Origin: Pomacea canaliculata
Lineage: Eukaryota; Mollusca; Gastropoda; Architaenioglossa; Ampullariidae
Assembly: GCF_003073045.1 (NCBI RefSeq)
Contig: NC_037600.1
Coordinates: 10,404,758-10,468,757, forward strand
Length of the DNA stretch: 64,000 nt
Direction of reading: 5' to 3'
Under the pieces are notes generated by a model. It was not told the origin of the DNA and did no database searches. It worked only from the letters and a program-made list of their open reading frames with translations. A program made the position numbers and the translations under genes. Numbering within the stretch: position 1 is the stretch's first letter; each line of letters starts with the position of its first letter. This document shows positions 37,626 through 64,000 of this stretch, piece after piece.

Positions 37626-40600
37626 CCCACTATCCAGATTGAAAGATGGACCGTGTGATACTCTTCCTCTAGGATACTTCTGGACAAGGCTGTAATGTTC
37701 AGAAATGGGTCTGCACACCATGCTTATTCACATGTGAATATTCTTTGTTGTTGGAAAGACTGCAGATGCTTCATAATGGATGAAAGATGACTACTGAAGG
37801 CCAAGCATGAGGAATGTGAAGCAGTTGCTGTCTCCTAAAATGCTTGAGTGGCATTCAGGTTGAATCAGATATTAACATTCACTGTAATAATATTTAAAAA
37901 CCCATTAACTTACCTTGAGAGCTTGCAGTATCTTATGTTAAAAATCTGGGTTCAGAGTATGTGCTTCATCTCTATGCATATTTTATTAAGCAAGTTTTTT
38001 TTTCTTAAATACACAGGTGGTTTTACGAAACAGTTTCCATTTTACCCCCTCAAATTAACTTCTTGTTGTCCATTTGAATATTACAGTGAAGTTGTTGGGA
38101 TAATGTTCTTATAACTGGACATGATATTGTTAGAACTATTTAAATGTCTGCAGTTTTTAAAAAAGTTTGGTTTGTCTCTTAGTTGTTAGTTTACATACAA
38201 GAAAAACTACTTTCGATTTTATGTTCCTTTTCTTCCTGCCTGTTCTGTTTGACAGAATGTTGTTTCACAAAATTATTTTAAACAAGCACTTGTTCACCAT
38301 TTAGAAAGACCCTGTGTACAGCAAGCTTTAATCAGCCGATGGCATTAACTTCCCTTATTAAAGCTGAATGGATATATATCTTAACACAACAGAGAACTTT
38401 TGACATCCAATCCATGAACGCAGCACTGCAGAAGACTGCATGCAATTTTAAAATACAGTTTAAATAAAACTGTAAAATGTATTCACTAGGCAATAGCAAT
38501 ATCTTCCTTTTTCATTCTTATCCATTGCTTTTCTTCTTGTGATGATACAATTTAAAAATAAATCTGATTACAAAATTAGTAAAAATTAAAAACAAGGGCT
38601 GTGTAACCATTTTAGGTACTTTATCGGTGATGTTGAAGCAGCCTGAGCAGGGTGATAAAGGTGTTTGTTTTTTTTAAAAAAAAAACTGTCATCCAGCTCT
38701 TAAGCCGCAGTATTACAAGACTACTTGACTGGATCAAATGAACTTATATTTGCTATCATGAAGACTTTTGACTGGTGACAGCCGTGTGTTGATGACAAGT
38801 GTGTGCCACTGCTGTGAATGCTTTGCATCTTGAATATGCTGTCCCCACCTCAGATCACCAAGACTTGCATTCCATTATATTAGCATTATTTATTGCATAT
38901 GTAAATATGGATGAATGTTTTTTGGGTTTCCTATTGATGTGCAAGTAGCATTTTGTAATGCTGAAGGATCCTTTGGTCATTCTTTTTTTTTTTTTTTGAC
39001 ATTTGTATTTGAGGGACTGGTTTATTTTTTTATTTTTATTTTTTTTAAAGCAAAACTTGCTCTAAATTGTGAGGCTGCCCAATAGCTAACTGTAACAGCT
39101 TAAGTGAAAAGGATGCATTACTTGTAGTATGTGCTGTTTACCAGAATTATTGCTTAAACTGAAAATGGAGGATGGTTAAGTTCTTAAAAACAGTTGGTGG
39201 GTATTTACAAAAGTTTAGGTTAAGTTTCACAGCTTACTGTGAATTCTTTTTATAATATTATTTTGTGACATAGTGGGATGACAAGATATGCTCTACCCTC
39301 ATTGCATCACACAATTCTTATCATAAATACAAAATTTTTTTCTAATACAAGTTTTTTCCCTAACAATTGGTATGTGTTTGATCAGCAGTAATATACAGAA
39401 AGCACAGTTCAAGAAACAGGAACTTTAAGTTTGCTGAAGGATGAATGCCAAGACAATTCTGCTTTCTTGTGACACTGTTGTTGATCGTTTATTATATCTT
39501 AATCACATTGAGTTACTATTTATTATGTTGTTATAATACCATAGTTTTCATGTTAACAACATATTTAAAATTAAGCATAAAAGTGTGTGATGTCTTTGTT
39601 TTATGCCCCATTCATTCCAGAGGGAGAATAAAAATGTGGAAGTGATTTATGAATTCTGTCTTTAATGTGTTGGACATACATAAATGAAAAAGGAACACCA
39701 TTTTTAATTTCATTTTTGTTTCCGATACTATACCCAGTTATTGGGGAAAGAGTTATGTATCATGAAGCATCAACAAAAGACATCGCCTTGACAAAAGTTT
39801 TGAATGGAGTTTGAATCTGCTAGCCCTAATTAAATGTTGATCTTAAAAGAAATAAATGATGTCACCCCTAAAAATCATGACAGATATGCAAGAACTTATT
39901 TCCATAACTAGTGGCCCAGAGGTTACATGTACTCATCTGGATCTGATTCTTGGGCAAGGTCCAATTCCTGAAAGTAAATGGCTGGTCAAGGGTTGAAATG
40001 TGATTGAAACAACAGGCGTAAATGCGGCTTTGTCAATTTAGTGATCAGATCCAAACAAACTACCACCTATGGAATTCGACATTTATTTGGCAGCTTTACT
40101 TTGTGAGAAGGTCTGTGGTCTGCAACAGCAACACCATAAGCATTGACAGTGACCTAACATTTCCGCTACACTGAACATAAGCTTTCTGAGCAAACTGGAA
40201 AAATAATGTCTAATTTTGGCCATTCAGTTTACAACTAGAAAAAAGCAACAGGAATTTTAACATGACAAAAAGGACAAAACACAGTAGCTCTTGTGCATTT
40301 CTTAAATTGCATTACTGGTATAATCCAACTTTAACTGCGATGGTCGTATGTCAAATATCACAGAAGCAGGTAAGCTATTCCATGTGTAGATAATATTTTC
40401 GCAACACTTAACAGTTGTTTTTGTTTTGCTCAGCAAATGTGAATGGAGCAAATTTTGCTAATGTCTGATATTTTTTAAATAAGGCTACAAATACAAAAAT
40501 AAGCAAAACATCACACACATGAGGGAAAAAGTGTTGAACAGATTGAACACAAAATTTGAAGATGCTCCAAGAATTACAGTAACACTCCTGAAAATGTCAT

Positions 40601-42086
40601 GTGTAAATATATTTTTGGAATTCTAAGATGTGGTTTATAAAGTAAAAAGTGAAGAACAACAGAACTTAAAACACTCATTTCAAAAACAAATGTTCATATT
40701 TGAAATAATCAGCAGACTATCAGACCAGCAAGTGAAAATTTTCTTACCTCATGCAAGCAAGTTTTAAACTAAAATGAGATGAGTGAATAACTTGTGAGCA
40801 CCTTAAAAAACATAATGCATCCCTCTCAGACTGATGATGCTTTCAACCACCATGGGCATTACAATTCAGATAGATTAACACATGACAAGATGTATCAGGC
40901 TCAGTTTCTCTTCTGTTCATGTGCACAGAAAAATACATCCCAATAGTTCAAGTGAAAAAAACAGAAACCTTTCATCTGGAAAGTTGGGTGAAAGCATCTG
41001 TAACAAATAATTACACACAAGGCATGCAAAAGCATTTATAAACCATCAAATGAAGAATTTAAATTAAAAACAAAAAAACCTGCAATAGGGCTGGACGGAA
41101 AAAGAAGCCTGCATGCATTCAACCTGCGCAGAAAGTACTGGCTTGTCTTGGCCAAAACTATGGAGTCATGCAATGCTGGCATAGATCATAAACCCTTACA
41201 AAGGAATTCTAATCAAGTCTGATAAAAGGCATATAGCTCTCACTTGACATTCCATAATGCAGGAATGACGTCAAAATATCACAGATGGGTGCAGATACTT
41301 GCTCAAATATTTCATCACCTTGACATGAAAATACTCATTACAAGACAGGTAACACAGTCTGAGCCACCAAAATGTCTCAACTACGTTCTTCAAAAATGAA
41401 AGCACATCAACAGCACATTATAAATCTTTATAAATTTTTATGTGGGCAGCTTTTCGTATTTTTCTATTTTTTGCTTTTGTGATTCCTCTGATGATCTAAT
41501 TAGTCTCTTTTTTTTTTCACGCAAATTTCTTAAAGTGAAGTCTTGTTCTGCTTCTCCCGTAAGTCTTGCCTACTATTCACATCCAAAAAAAGCAGATGTA
41601 AGTTGTTTGTCTAAAGAAAAGGCAAAAAATATTAAAAAATCCCAGGTCTCTCTCTCACTTTTTACACACACACAAAGACACTATTACTTTTTACCTTTAT
41701 CAGTATTGCATCATTTGTACAACCCCAAGCACAAGCAACATATCTGTTCATGTCCCAAACAGCAGCAATAAAAGAGGCAGAATTTGAGTGGGTTTTTTTT
41801 TCCTCTCCCTCTTCTGCTTTTCCTAGATGGTAGCGTAACTTCAGTAACATGAAGTTCATTTGAGAATTAAAAAAATATAAGTGGACAGATAAAGACAGAA
41901 AGAAGCAGTTGGTAATCTAGAAATTTCCAGACTTTGTCATTCTGTTCCACCAGTCCAACAGTAGCCCACACCTGAACCTTTGTATTGTGGTAGTAGTATT
42001 CAAATGACCTGTACAGGTTTTAAAAAAAATATTTTTGTAAGCATTTCCTCTTGAGTGGTCAGAGGTCTCATGCGTGAGCAAGGAAA
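37626..42086. other. Intergenic region between convergent SCYL3 and KIFAP3, including their 3' UTRs
   Basis: No exon-like frame or known repeat is apparent apart from homopolymer runs (about 38668-38688 and 38984-38997). The KIFAP3 3' UTR must extend leftward from 42086 by an unknown distance. A minus-strand AATAAA at about 40082 is one possible end. Confidence 0.5.
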
Positions 42087-56322
<14,236 letters not shown>

Positions 56323-56610
56323 GATTTTCTTGTCTTCCTTACTAACAGTTTAAAATGTACGTTCATCAGAGAATGACTTCACTTCCAGTTTTGTGTTGAC
56401 TGTCGGCCATAATAAATATGTGATACTCTCAAAAAAGCCGATCCATCAAAATACAATTCATTGCCACTTTGCTTAAAATAATTTTCAATAGAGATAACTT
56501 CTAGAAAAGATTTAGAGGAATTATTTTTACATATTAAGACTATAGATTTCATTTTTTTAACATGCCTAAGAACACACATGATGGTGTGGAGAGTTTCAGG
56601 CAAGAACAAC
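56323..56610. promoter_or_regulatory. Divergent promoter region between KIFAP3 and the NTMT gene
   Basis: Only 288 bp separate the start codon of KIFAP3 (56322, minus) from the preferred start of the methyltransferase gene (56611, plus), so the two 5' UTRs and the promoter must share this stretch. There is no clear TATA box; the middle is AT-rich. Shared control is inferred from spacing alone. Confidence 0.55.
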
Positions 56611-57795
56611 ATGGCAGACGAAAAGCGCGGTATGGCTGACGAAGAAGTGAAAGAAGCTGACGGAACTTCTGTGCAGAAACTCATCAACAATGAAAGCTTT
56701 TATTCGGATGCGAAAAATTACTGGTCACATATTAGCCCAACAGTAAATGGTATGCTTGGTGGATTCGCAAAGATTTCTCCCACAGATATAAATGGTTCAC
56801 GAGCATTTTTACGACCATTTTTGAAGGTGAACAGAGTTATTGCCCTTTAGGTGTACTTTAAATCAGATTTGAAAATTCATAAAACTGACATTTACTACTT
56901 ATAGTTTGTATTGGAAATATAGTTTAGATTCCATGTTTGAAATTTTTTTTTATAACTTCAGTTGTTTTTTCTTTCTGTTTGTCCATAGCTAACACGTAAC
57001 GTTAAATGTAACTGCTTGCCAAGAATATAAGAGGGATAAAAGTAATTAGAAATTTAAGTAGAAGTTGAAAATTCTGATAGAGTTTAGTCTTCGGCTTATT
57101 TAAAATGAAAATTGTAAAAGCAGTTTAACATCGTCTGTAACTGGGGAAAGGACCTGTTGAAGTTGTGTTCCTTTTTTGAATATCTTTGTTTTATCACTGC
57201 AGTTTGTTTTTATTCCTGATCAAAATGTCAGCCATATTAATCGTTGATGTACGTCATTATCATTGTTATATTTTTATTGCAGATGGGTGGTGGAAAAACC
57301 ACTGCTGGACGAGCACTGGACTGTGGAGCAGGTATTGGACGCATCACAAAACGGCTGCTGCTTCCTCTGTTTGAAACTGTTGACATGGTTGAACAGAGCC
57401 AAAGTTTTATTGATGCTGCCCCACAGTTTATTGGTCATGATGCTGAACGTGTGGAACGCTTTCTTTGCTGTGGGCTGCAGGATTTTGTTCCAGAAAATGG
57501 TCGCTATGATGTCATTTGGGCACAATGGGTCTTGTCGCACCTGAGGGACGATGATCTTGTGTCATTCCTGCAACGATGTCGGACAGGCCTTGCACCAAAC
57601 GGTGTCATAATTGTGAAGGAAAATGTTGCTCAGGGACAAGAGATAGTTTTCGATGATGATGATTCCAGCTTTACTCGACCTAGGGCCCACATGGAAGAGG
57701 TTCTGGCAAAAAGTGGCCTGACTATTATCAAGAAAGAGAAACAAAAGGGTTTTCCAAAAGACATTTTTGAAGTATATATGTATGCTCTCCAATAG
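56611..57795 (+). CDS. Protein N-terminal methyltransferase (NTMT1/NTMT2 type), two exons
   Basis: The enzyme uses S-adenosylmethionine to methylate the alpha-amino group of proteins that start X-Pro-Lys after Met removal. Exon 1 runs to 56826 and exon 2 is 57283-57795; they join in phase (FLK|MGGG), giving 242 aa from 56611. The family block PTVNGMLGGFAKISPTDING precedes the SAM-binding motif I ALDCGAGIGRITKRLLLPLF. CCGLQDF and YDVIWAQWVLSHL carry the NTMT substrate-pocket residues. The C-terminus GFPKDIFEVYMYALQ is canonical. In-frame ATGs also lie at 56578 and 56632; 56611 has the best context (A at -3, G at +4). It is a true methyltransferase, longer than human NTMT1 (223 aa) by a non-conserved N-terminus. 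Its place beside KIFAP3 corresponds to human NTMT2. Confidence 0.93.
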
Positions 57796-59215
57796 CTTTC
57801 TTGGTATTTAATCTGTCATGTTTCTATCTTCTTCAAAGTTCCCAGCCATCAGTGTTTTTCTCTTAGCTCTGCATTTATAAAACTCTCAGTGTGTAATGAT
57901 GGTGCAGGCTCATCTTACTAAACAACAGGGATACACTTTTGGATTCTTTATATGCAGATAACCAGTGCAACATCTCTTGCAAGAAATTTTGTCTTTGTTG
58001 CTTAATTGGAGGTTTTTTGGGGTGGGGGGAGGTGCTGAGATGAGTGGGGGAGCAAAGTGGTCAGTTGCTAAAATCTGGCATGTTGATGAAAACATTGTGA
58101 ATGATTAAAGCAGGGCTGAATAGCATCATTTTCCTTTGCTAAACTGTAGGTAGTTGAAGAACATCTGAAAGATTTGTGTAAACATGGAGCAGCCTTTCTG
58201 AACTTTTTTTTTAACCTTGGAGAAAACCTTTAAAAAAGTATTCAATTCTCAGGGAGTTTGAGCATACACATTGTATGTTGTACAGCTCACTGTATGTTTA
58301 TGTGATCAGTAAGTTGTGGATGTGATAATCTGGTACTAGAGAAAGGTATTTTTTTTTTCATTCTAATTTTATCTTGCAGGAACCTAAGAGGTTGAGATTG
58401 GCTGCATTTCATATTGTCACATTTTATGCTTTTTACAAAAGTGGTTTTCTGAAGCATAGCATTTGGTTATGCAGAGCATCATCTAAAGACATTTTTCCAT
58501 TACTTTTGTAATTTGAACATGCATCTTAGATGCATTGCTTATATACTCATATTAAACAGCCTACATCTTACCTTTACAAGAACTCATTTTATGTGTTAGA
58601 TTGTTTGCCTTGGATGTCAACATCTGTTTGCATATTGCATGGCTATATGGTATCTGACTGCTTCACTCAAGTCTTTGGTCTACCAGCCTTTTTGCTACCC
58701 ACAGGCAAGACTTTTTTTCTTTCCTTATTTTTTTTCTTCTCATTAATCTTTAGTTGTAGCTTTGATTAGAAAGATTTTACTTCATCAGAATCATTTTAGG
58801 ACATAATATAAAAGCTGATGTATGGGTTATCATTCAGTGGTTTAAAGCTGCCCCCAAGCAGGTTTAGTTATCTAACAGAAACTCACTGATTTATCAGATA
58901 GTTGAAAATCAACAGAAAGAAAGGGTTTGGGTTCTCCTTAACACCGTGAACTACTTGCTCTATAGCACAGTGGTCCCTGCCATTTTACATGAGTATTGAC
59001 ATGTGAATTTGAGTAGGGATTAGATCACTTAGTTTAAATCCATTTAAATGTGGTGTATTCAAATTGCTTGATACCTTCAGAAGATAAGGATCAGCACTAA
59101 GTCTCTTGCCTGCAACAGAAAAATGGGATGCATAACCTGGGAATTTTAGTTCATTGTTGATAAATCAGTTAAGAAATTTGTGCAAGGTCCTGACTTGACA
59201 GCCCAGTTTCATTCT
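57796..59215. other. 3' UTR of the NTMT gene and intergenic sequence
   Basis: AT-rich sequence with no exon-like frame. ATTAAA at about 58104 is a possible poly(A) signal for the methyltransferase gene. A G-rich run lies at 58016-58056. Confidence 0.45.
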
Positions 59216-59380
59216 TCTGTCTGGGCATTCGGTTGTGTAGTCGTTAAAACACTTATCACCATTTTTGAGAGAGGCCCTGAGTTCAGATTTTGTCTCGGGA
59301 CACTGTATGCGACACCAGTTCATTGTCCTGGCCATTGGGTTTTTTTCTCCAGGCACTTCTGTTTCCTTCCCTCATAGTGC
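59216..59380 (+). mobile_element. tRNA-derived SINE, near-complete head
   Basis: GGTTGTGTAGTCGTTAAAACACTTATCACC corresponds to the A-box region and CCTGAGTTCAGATTTTGTCTCGGGACAC to the B box. The 3' body is diverged (CACCAGTTCATTGTCCTGGCC). The head matches the complement of 49935-50075. Confidence 0.7.
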
Positions 59381-59984
59381 AAAATCATATTCCCAACGAA
59401 CCAACCATTTTTCTTTCTTTTTTTTATGGCCGTGGGACTTCAAATTCATATACAATGATTATGAATGATTGGTCTCACGACTCACAGAGACAGTTGTGCA
59501 TTCTTTCTCCGAAGAACAACTGCTTTTGGCTGCCCTGATGTGTATCAGCTGCCTGGTCAGAGGACTTAGCACAAGACAACAAGGAGTAAACCTAACCAGC
59601 TATGAGCATGTGCTGTCTATGACAAGCCACGCTTTATGCATACACCTAACTGTAGTGTGGAGTAATATCAGGCGTCGGAATGATCACAGTGAGGAAGTCA
59701 ACTATGAATAATAATTTCAAAATGGTAAATGTATCACCCTCATTGGGGAAAATTAAAATTACTTAACCTGGTTATTAAACTCAACAAAAGAAATCATTTC
59801 AATCTTTACATTGTTCAACACGATCAGTCAATTCAAATGACAATGATTCTATGTCTATCCTGCAGTGATGTTGGACAGGTCTAGCATCAACCCACCAATC
59901 GCCAGCTGTGTCAGAATAACACATTCCTTCTGTCTCCAGTCATAATCACTGGTCAGGTCCAATGAGGAAGGGCTATTAAGGCTG

Positions 59985-60195
59985 ACCACCATGGTGATTG
60001 CGGAGTGGTTAGAGCGCTGGCGTCCGAACTTCCCCCAGTCGATCCAACTGGCAAGAATGGGTGCCTGCCTCCACAAAGGGTTGGGGAAGATAAGGCAAAG
60101 AGGGAGAGGAGCTTGGCACCTCCCTCTCATAAAATTGAGAAGTGACCTCACTCCCCAACGATCTGAAAAGGTTAGGGAACTACCTTTATCTTACC
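59985..60195 (+). mobile_element. SINE of a second family
   Basis: GATTGCGGAGTGGTTAGAGCGCTGGC is a strong tRNA-like A-box region. The body is purine-rich (GGGAAGATAAGGCAAAGAGG) and the end is ACCTTTATCTTACC. Unlike the other family it has no CTGCACATGGCATCTGTTTAC block. An anticodon stem or intact tRNA fold is not evident, so it is not called as a tRNA gene. Confidence 0.65.
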
Positions 60196-61860
60196 AGACA
60201 GCTGAAGTATCCAGTGAACTGTCACCGAAGTTCCCTTTGTAGTAAACACAGGTAGGCGACACACGAAAAAACAAAGTTCTGAAGATAGAGCTGACTAGTT
60301 TACCAGCTCACCACAGGTGAAAAAATTATGTAAATACACCATCAGCATTAATAAAAAAGATTTTGTTTTATCAAAATTATCAACACCTATAATTGTATAA
60401 AAATGTTATAATTAGATTGGTCAAGACTTGAAGTCCGCGGCGTAGCAGTTCTCTTTTGACGATCGGAGCTCCGAAAGCCTGACAATTCTATAATGTTCGC
60501 GATCTTTTCGGTCAACACAGTATACACTCATTCAACTTCGACCCTTAACCCTTCATATCTGCATTCACACGTTCTCTCACTTTTTACCACAAAAAAAAGC
60601 AGGTAAAAGATCAAGTTGAACATTGACACAGGCTGATTCGTGATACTACTAGAAATTTTTAAAAATTTCGTTTCTATCCTTATTTGCAGCATGAATGACT
60701 ACAAAGAAGTGAAGGAATAAATAACAAGATTAACGTTCTGATTGTTAGTTGAACACCGCAACGGCGTAAGTTATCTTTGTGATGAGATTCTCTATCTCCT
60801 TGAAAACACACACTGTCACTAAATGTGGTCTCAAAGACTTTCCTCCCCCTCATCCAACCCCTTACTCCTTCATCCATCACAGTGCCGTCGCACAAGATTG
60901 GTATTAAATTCGTTTCCCGTGAGGTGGCAATGATTGCAAGGGCGACAACTGCGGAAGGCGTTGCATGGCGGTTATCGTTCGCTAGTCAATTCCACGTAGC
61001 ATACATTTGTAGGCGTCCGGAAAATACCCAGTGATTTTTTTTATATAATATTTTTCTTTATTTAAATATTTACTTTTTAACCCTAGTATGCCCTGTGGAT
61101 CATTCTTAATTAATGAAAATGATATAAAAAATGCGCATGCGAAGTACGAACTATTTGGAGTGCATTTGAACTAAGATTTATGGGCAAAGATAGCTTTCTC
61201 GAAACTGGAAATCTCCCGTATGTAGGCTGCTAGTGAAGCTAGGCACAGTATTGTCAAAAACTCGATTGACGCTCCATGATCGTGGTCTCTTGCAGACTGT
61301 CAACAACAAGGACAAGGCCCCACGGAGGTTACACAAAGAGGGCTCGTCAATAAACATATTCTGTCTCTGTCTCACATGCAGATATACAAAGATTTCTTAT
61401 TTCTCTCTCTCTCTCATACACACACATATACACACGCGCGTGCATGAGAGAGGGAGTTGTTGATCTTCAGTTACAGAAGGAAGCTAAAGATGGTACAAAG
61501 TTGGATTAAATCGGATTGGTTTACTTTCAAAGGGTTGAGCGAGGCTATCGTGAAAGTAGTGTAATGTCCTGGCCCTGTGACAAGAATAAATTGGACGCTA
61601 GGCTAAGTTGGATGTTATCAACGGTGTAGTCTGGTTCTCATGTATTGACTGTTGGCAAAAACAATAGGGTTAACTCAATACAGCCCACAGGCGTCTGTCT
61701 GTATGGGTTTAGGTAAATTCTACTTCCGTCTTTAAGAAAAACAAGCATGTCATGCATTAGTGCGACATGTGTGTGTTATTGCTTTCTTCTCTCTTTCAGT
61801 TTTTTTCCCCTTCACTCTGCTTTGACGATATGCATTATACTTATCTGCTTGGATGCTCAG
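60196..61860. other. Intergenic sequence
   Basis: Moderately CpG-containing patches occur at 60420-60500 and 60900-61030, and a CT/CA microsatellite at 61399-61440. No exon-like frame with good borders was found. Confidence 0.4.
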
Positions 61861-62158
61861 CCTCGCACACCCCCACCCCCCACACCCAACTCCTCTCACG
61901 AAAAGGTGAGGCGGAAGACGGCTGCGTCTTTAATTCAATTCAGAACGTACCATGTCTGGTCTGAACATTTAATCAAAGAGAATGGAACTCTTGGATCAAG
62001 CTGTTTCTTCTCCCCCGCCCCCAACACGTTTTCCCTGCTCTTCCTATCCGTTCGCTTTTTTTCTCCGCCACTTCATCTTCTTTTATAGCAAGAGCAATAT
62101 TAAAGATGCAAGAAGCCTCGATCCTGTCAGAACATATGACGTCAACAAACTTGAACAG
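61861..62158 (+). CDS. Two candidate exons of an unrecognised gene
   Basis: Exon candidate 61861-61905 follows ATGCTCAG and ends at GAAAAG|GTGAGG; it encodes a Pro-rich PRTPPPPTPNSSHEK. Candidate 62093-62158 lies after TATAGCAAG and ends at GAACAG|GTAAAT; it encodes SNIKDARSLDPVRTYDVNKL plus EQ. Both have phase-0 borders and would join in frame. I recognise neither segment. A third open stretch after CCCCAAAAG (62735-62791, AIRGLQSRVAVDSLKDAG...) has a GAG|GTAAAC donor but is in the wrong phase to follow directly. The exons could belong to a plus-strand gene continuing to the right, or be chance. Confidence 0.25.
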
Positions 62159-62589
62159 GTAAATTCTAAACCGACACGTAAGAAGAGACATGATAATAAA
62201 AAAAAAAAAAAAATAAATAAAATAAATGGAAAGAGGAGGAACATCCAGGGCCTGCGACCTCTCCAGACCCCTTGCAATTGTATTCGTAAATTATTTTCCC
62301 AGTATATAATAATATGCTTACAATTCAATTGTCAATATTTACATTTCATTTAGTAACGTCACATAGACTGCAAACATTACGAAAAGTGCACTAGGATCTC
62401 CATCACTACTTGAGCATGGAGTTGTTTACATCTGAGGGGTTAGTAAAGGATGAAATCTGACGTTAAAGGATCAACTTGTAGCACCCCGCTCCATAGAAAA
62501 CAAATCCCCAGATTGAGGAATGTTTCTTTTTAAAAAAAAAAATGGAAAAGAAAAGGTTAAGGATGAACAGTTCTACTGACCAAGGCCCG

Positions 62590-63010
62590 GCCCTCTTCAC
62601 AGCCGCGGGCCGGGTACACCAGACCCCTGTACCCCATCCCCCTTCTCATCAGGCCTGGGAACATCTAGGAGCAGACTAGTCATAGTCGAAACCAGTCGAG
62701 AAACTAATTTCTTCATCCTTCTCCTACCCCAAAAGCTATTCGTGGTCTGCAGTCCCGCGTAGCTGTGGACAGCTTGAAGGACGCGGGGAGTTCGGAGGTA
62801 AACATCGAGAGACAAGACGTGCTGCGCGCGCACCCGAGTGAGACTGCGGCGGAGCTAAGTCTGCGCGGCGCCGTTGACAGGTGATGGAGAGGCAGGCGGT
62901 CCACAAGACAAGGGTCGTAGGGGCAAGCACCGGCGCGGCGCAAGGGGAGAGTAATAGTTTAGCTTAGGGGAGGTAATTATTTCGAAATCGGTCAACAGCG
63001 TGCGTGAAGG
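62590..63010. promoter_or_regulatory. CpG-rich, GC-rich patch
   Basis: Positions about 62590-62640 and 62745-62945 are rich in CG (for example GCGCGCGC and GCGCGGCGC), unlike the AT-rich neighbours. This may mark a promoter or first exon near the right edge, but no start codon with a supported frame was found. Confidence 0.3.
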
Positions 63011-64000
63011 TAGGTAGGAAGATGCTCGGCTTTGGGGTGAAGGATGGGAGTGTCTTCACACTGACAGTGAAGGAGGTTCAAATTCTTACCTTTTTTTGAG
63101 GGGTGGCTTCCTCTTCCCCCCGACCCCGGTTCCTACACGAGATTTCTTAGAAGTGAATTATAGCTATTTCACAAAGGGAATAAAATAAAAAAAAATTTCA
63201 TTCTCGAGCTAGCTGGTCTCATATTTAGAAACTGCCTTACCCAACCTGTTACCCTACCCGAGTTGGAATAATTAGCTGCCTGCAGGTAGCAACTAAAACC
63301 ACAGACTAGGCTTACCAATCAATATTTTATCAGAGAGGCTGTCATTTGTAGGTTGAATATCGTAGACATTGTTTAACAAAATAAAGCAAAGAATAGCTCG
63401 AGACCTAACAAGTAAACTTCTTTCGTTAATATCTACCCGTATTTATTAATAAATGTATCTTCTGAATGTACGATTTGGTAGGACAATATCCTCGTTAACA
63501 CCAGACCCAGACTCTGTACCAGACCCAGACTCTGTACAAAACAACTTCTCCACCTAAATGTTCTTGGAGCTTAAACTGTCCTGGGGCCTTAGTTATGAAG
63601 CAAAAGTACGACCTGTCCAGACCTAGCATGTGTTTTTACCCCTAGGTTGATAGTTATAAAGTGATGGCAAAGATGCCCCAAAGAAACATACTCCGCAGGG
63701 TCTGGACGCCTCTTTATAGCTTCGGAAACAAGACTCTTCTCCTTGAGTTTCCCACTTTACCCTGCAGAAAGTACATTCTCGCTTCACATCTGCAAAACTA
63801 CAGCCTGCAATGTTTAGAACTACTAAAACGCACTCTCGACACACCCTTTAAACTTTATCCACAAAATCAGCCTTCAAAGCGACATTGAAGAAACACAGCC
63901 TTACGAAGGTTTAAATGAAGGCTCTATAATAAACAAGGAAAATCTTCTTAATCCTGTTTGCCCATCGTGCAGCACATGGCTGCAACCACACCACGCCAAC
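63011..64000. other. Right-edge sequence without supported gene
   Basis: It contains a tandem of two copies of a 19-bp CCAGACCCAGACTCTGTA-type unit (about 63501-63538). A 75-codon open frame (63661-63888) has no recognised domain. Confidence 0.35.

Noticed and set aside
60000..60030. Possible tRNA gene (GATTGCGGAGTGGTTAGAGC)
   Set aside because: Only the A-box half looks like a tRNA; no anticodon arm, T arm or acceptor pairing could be found, and the 3' part is SINE-like.

Overview
The window is nuclear DNA of an animal. It has AT-rich intergenic sequence, long introns with GT-AG and minor-class borders, and many microsatellites. Non-LTR tails of the 'GTAAAGC(A/G)CTTTGA...ATTATTATT' kind, tRNA-derived SINEs and hAT MITEs are scattered through it. 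Protein similarity, recalled rather than searched, points to an invertebrate, most likely a mollusc (gastropod-like lophotrochozoan). There is no bacterial-type gene organisation, rRNA gene or CRISPR array.

Layout: (1) 685-15810, minus strand: the 5' part of a centrosomin/CDK5RAP2/myomegalin-type centrosomal coiled-coil gene. Seventeen coding exons were spliced by eye (550 codons, all in phase), and the gene runs off the left edge. (2) 16221-16756, plus strand: a two-exon gene for an unrecognised protein of about 57 residues, divergent from gene 1 across 410 bp. (3) 19752-25155: a very large inverted repeat with arms of about 2.4 and 2.7 kb and a 109-bp spacer. The spacer is a second copy of the sequence just outside the left arm. 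The right arm carries a private hAT MITE. (4) 25840-26430 is a decayed LINE 3' end, followed by a CpG-rich patch of GGTCGAAT-type motifs (26565-27040). (5) 28611-37263, plus strand: a complete 13-exon SCYL3 pseudokinase gene (820 aa). (6) 42087-56322, minus strand: a complete 18-exon KIFAP3 (KAP3, kinesin-2 accessory subunit) gene (817 aa). It has two minor-spliceosome (U12) introns, one AT-AC and one GT-AG, and a candidate in-frame 18-nt microexon. (7) 56611-57795, plus strand: a two-exon protein N-terminal methyltransferase gene (NTMT1/NTMT2 type), divergent from KIFAP3 across 288 bp. (8) 57796-64000: mostly gene-poor sequence with SINEs and two weakly supported candidate exons.

Functionally, the CDK5RAP2-like protein (microtubule nucleation at centrosomes) and KAP3 (cargo adaptor of kinesin-2, ciliary transport) are microtubule genes, and SCYL3 is a Golgi/trafficking pseudokinase. 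SCYL3, KIFAP3 and an N-terminal methyltransferase gene (NTMT2/METTL11B) are also neighbours on human chromosome 1q24, so 28-58 kb looks like an ancient bilaterian syntenic block. The most unusual structure is the large palindrome. Its left arm is bounded by a perfect 15-bp inverted repeat, and the whole reads as flank-B-flank-inverted B.
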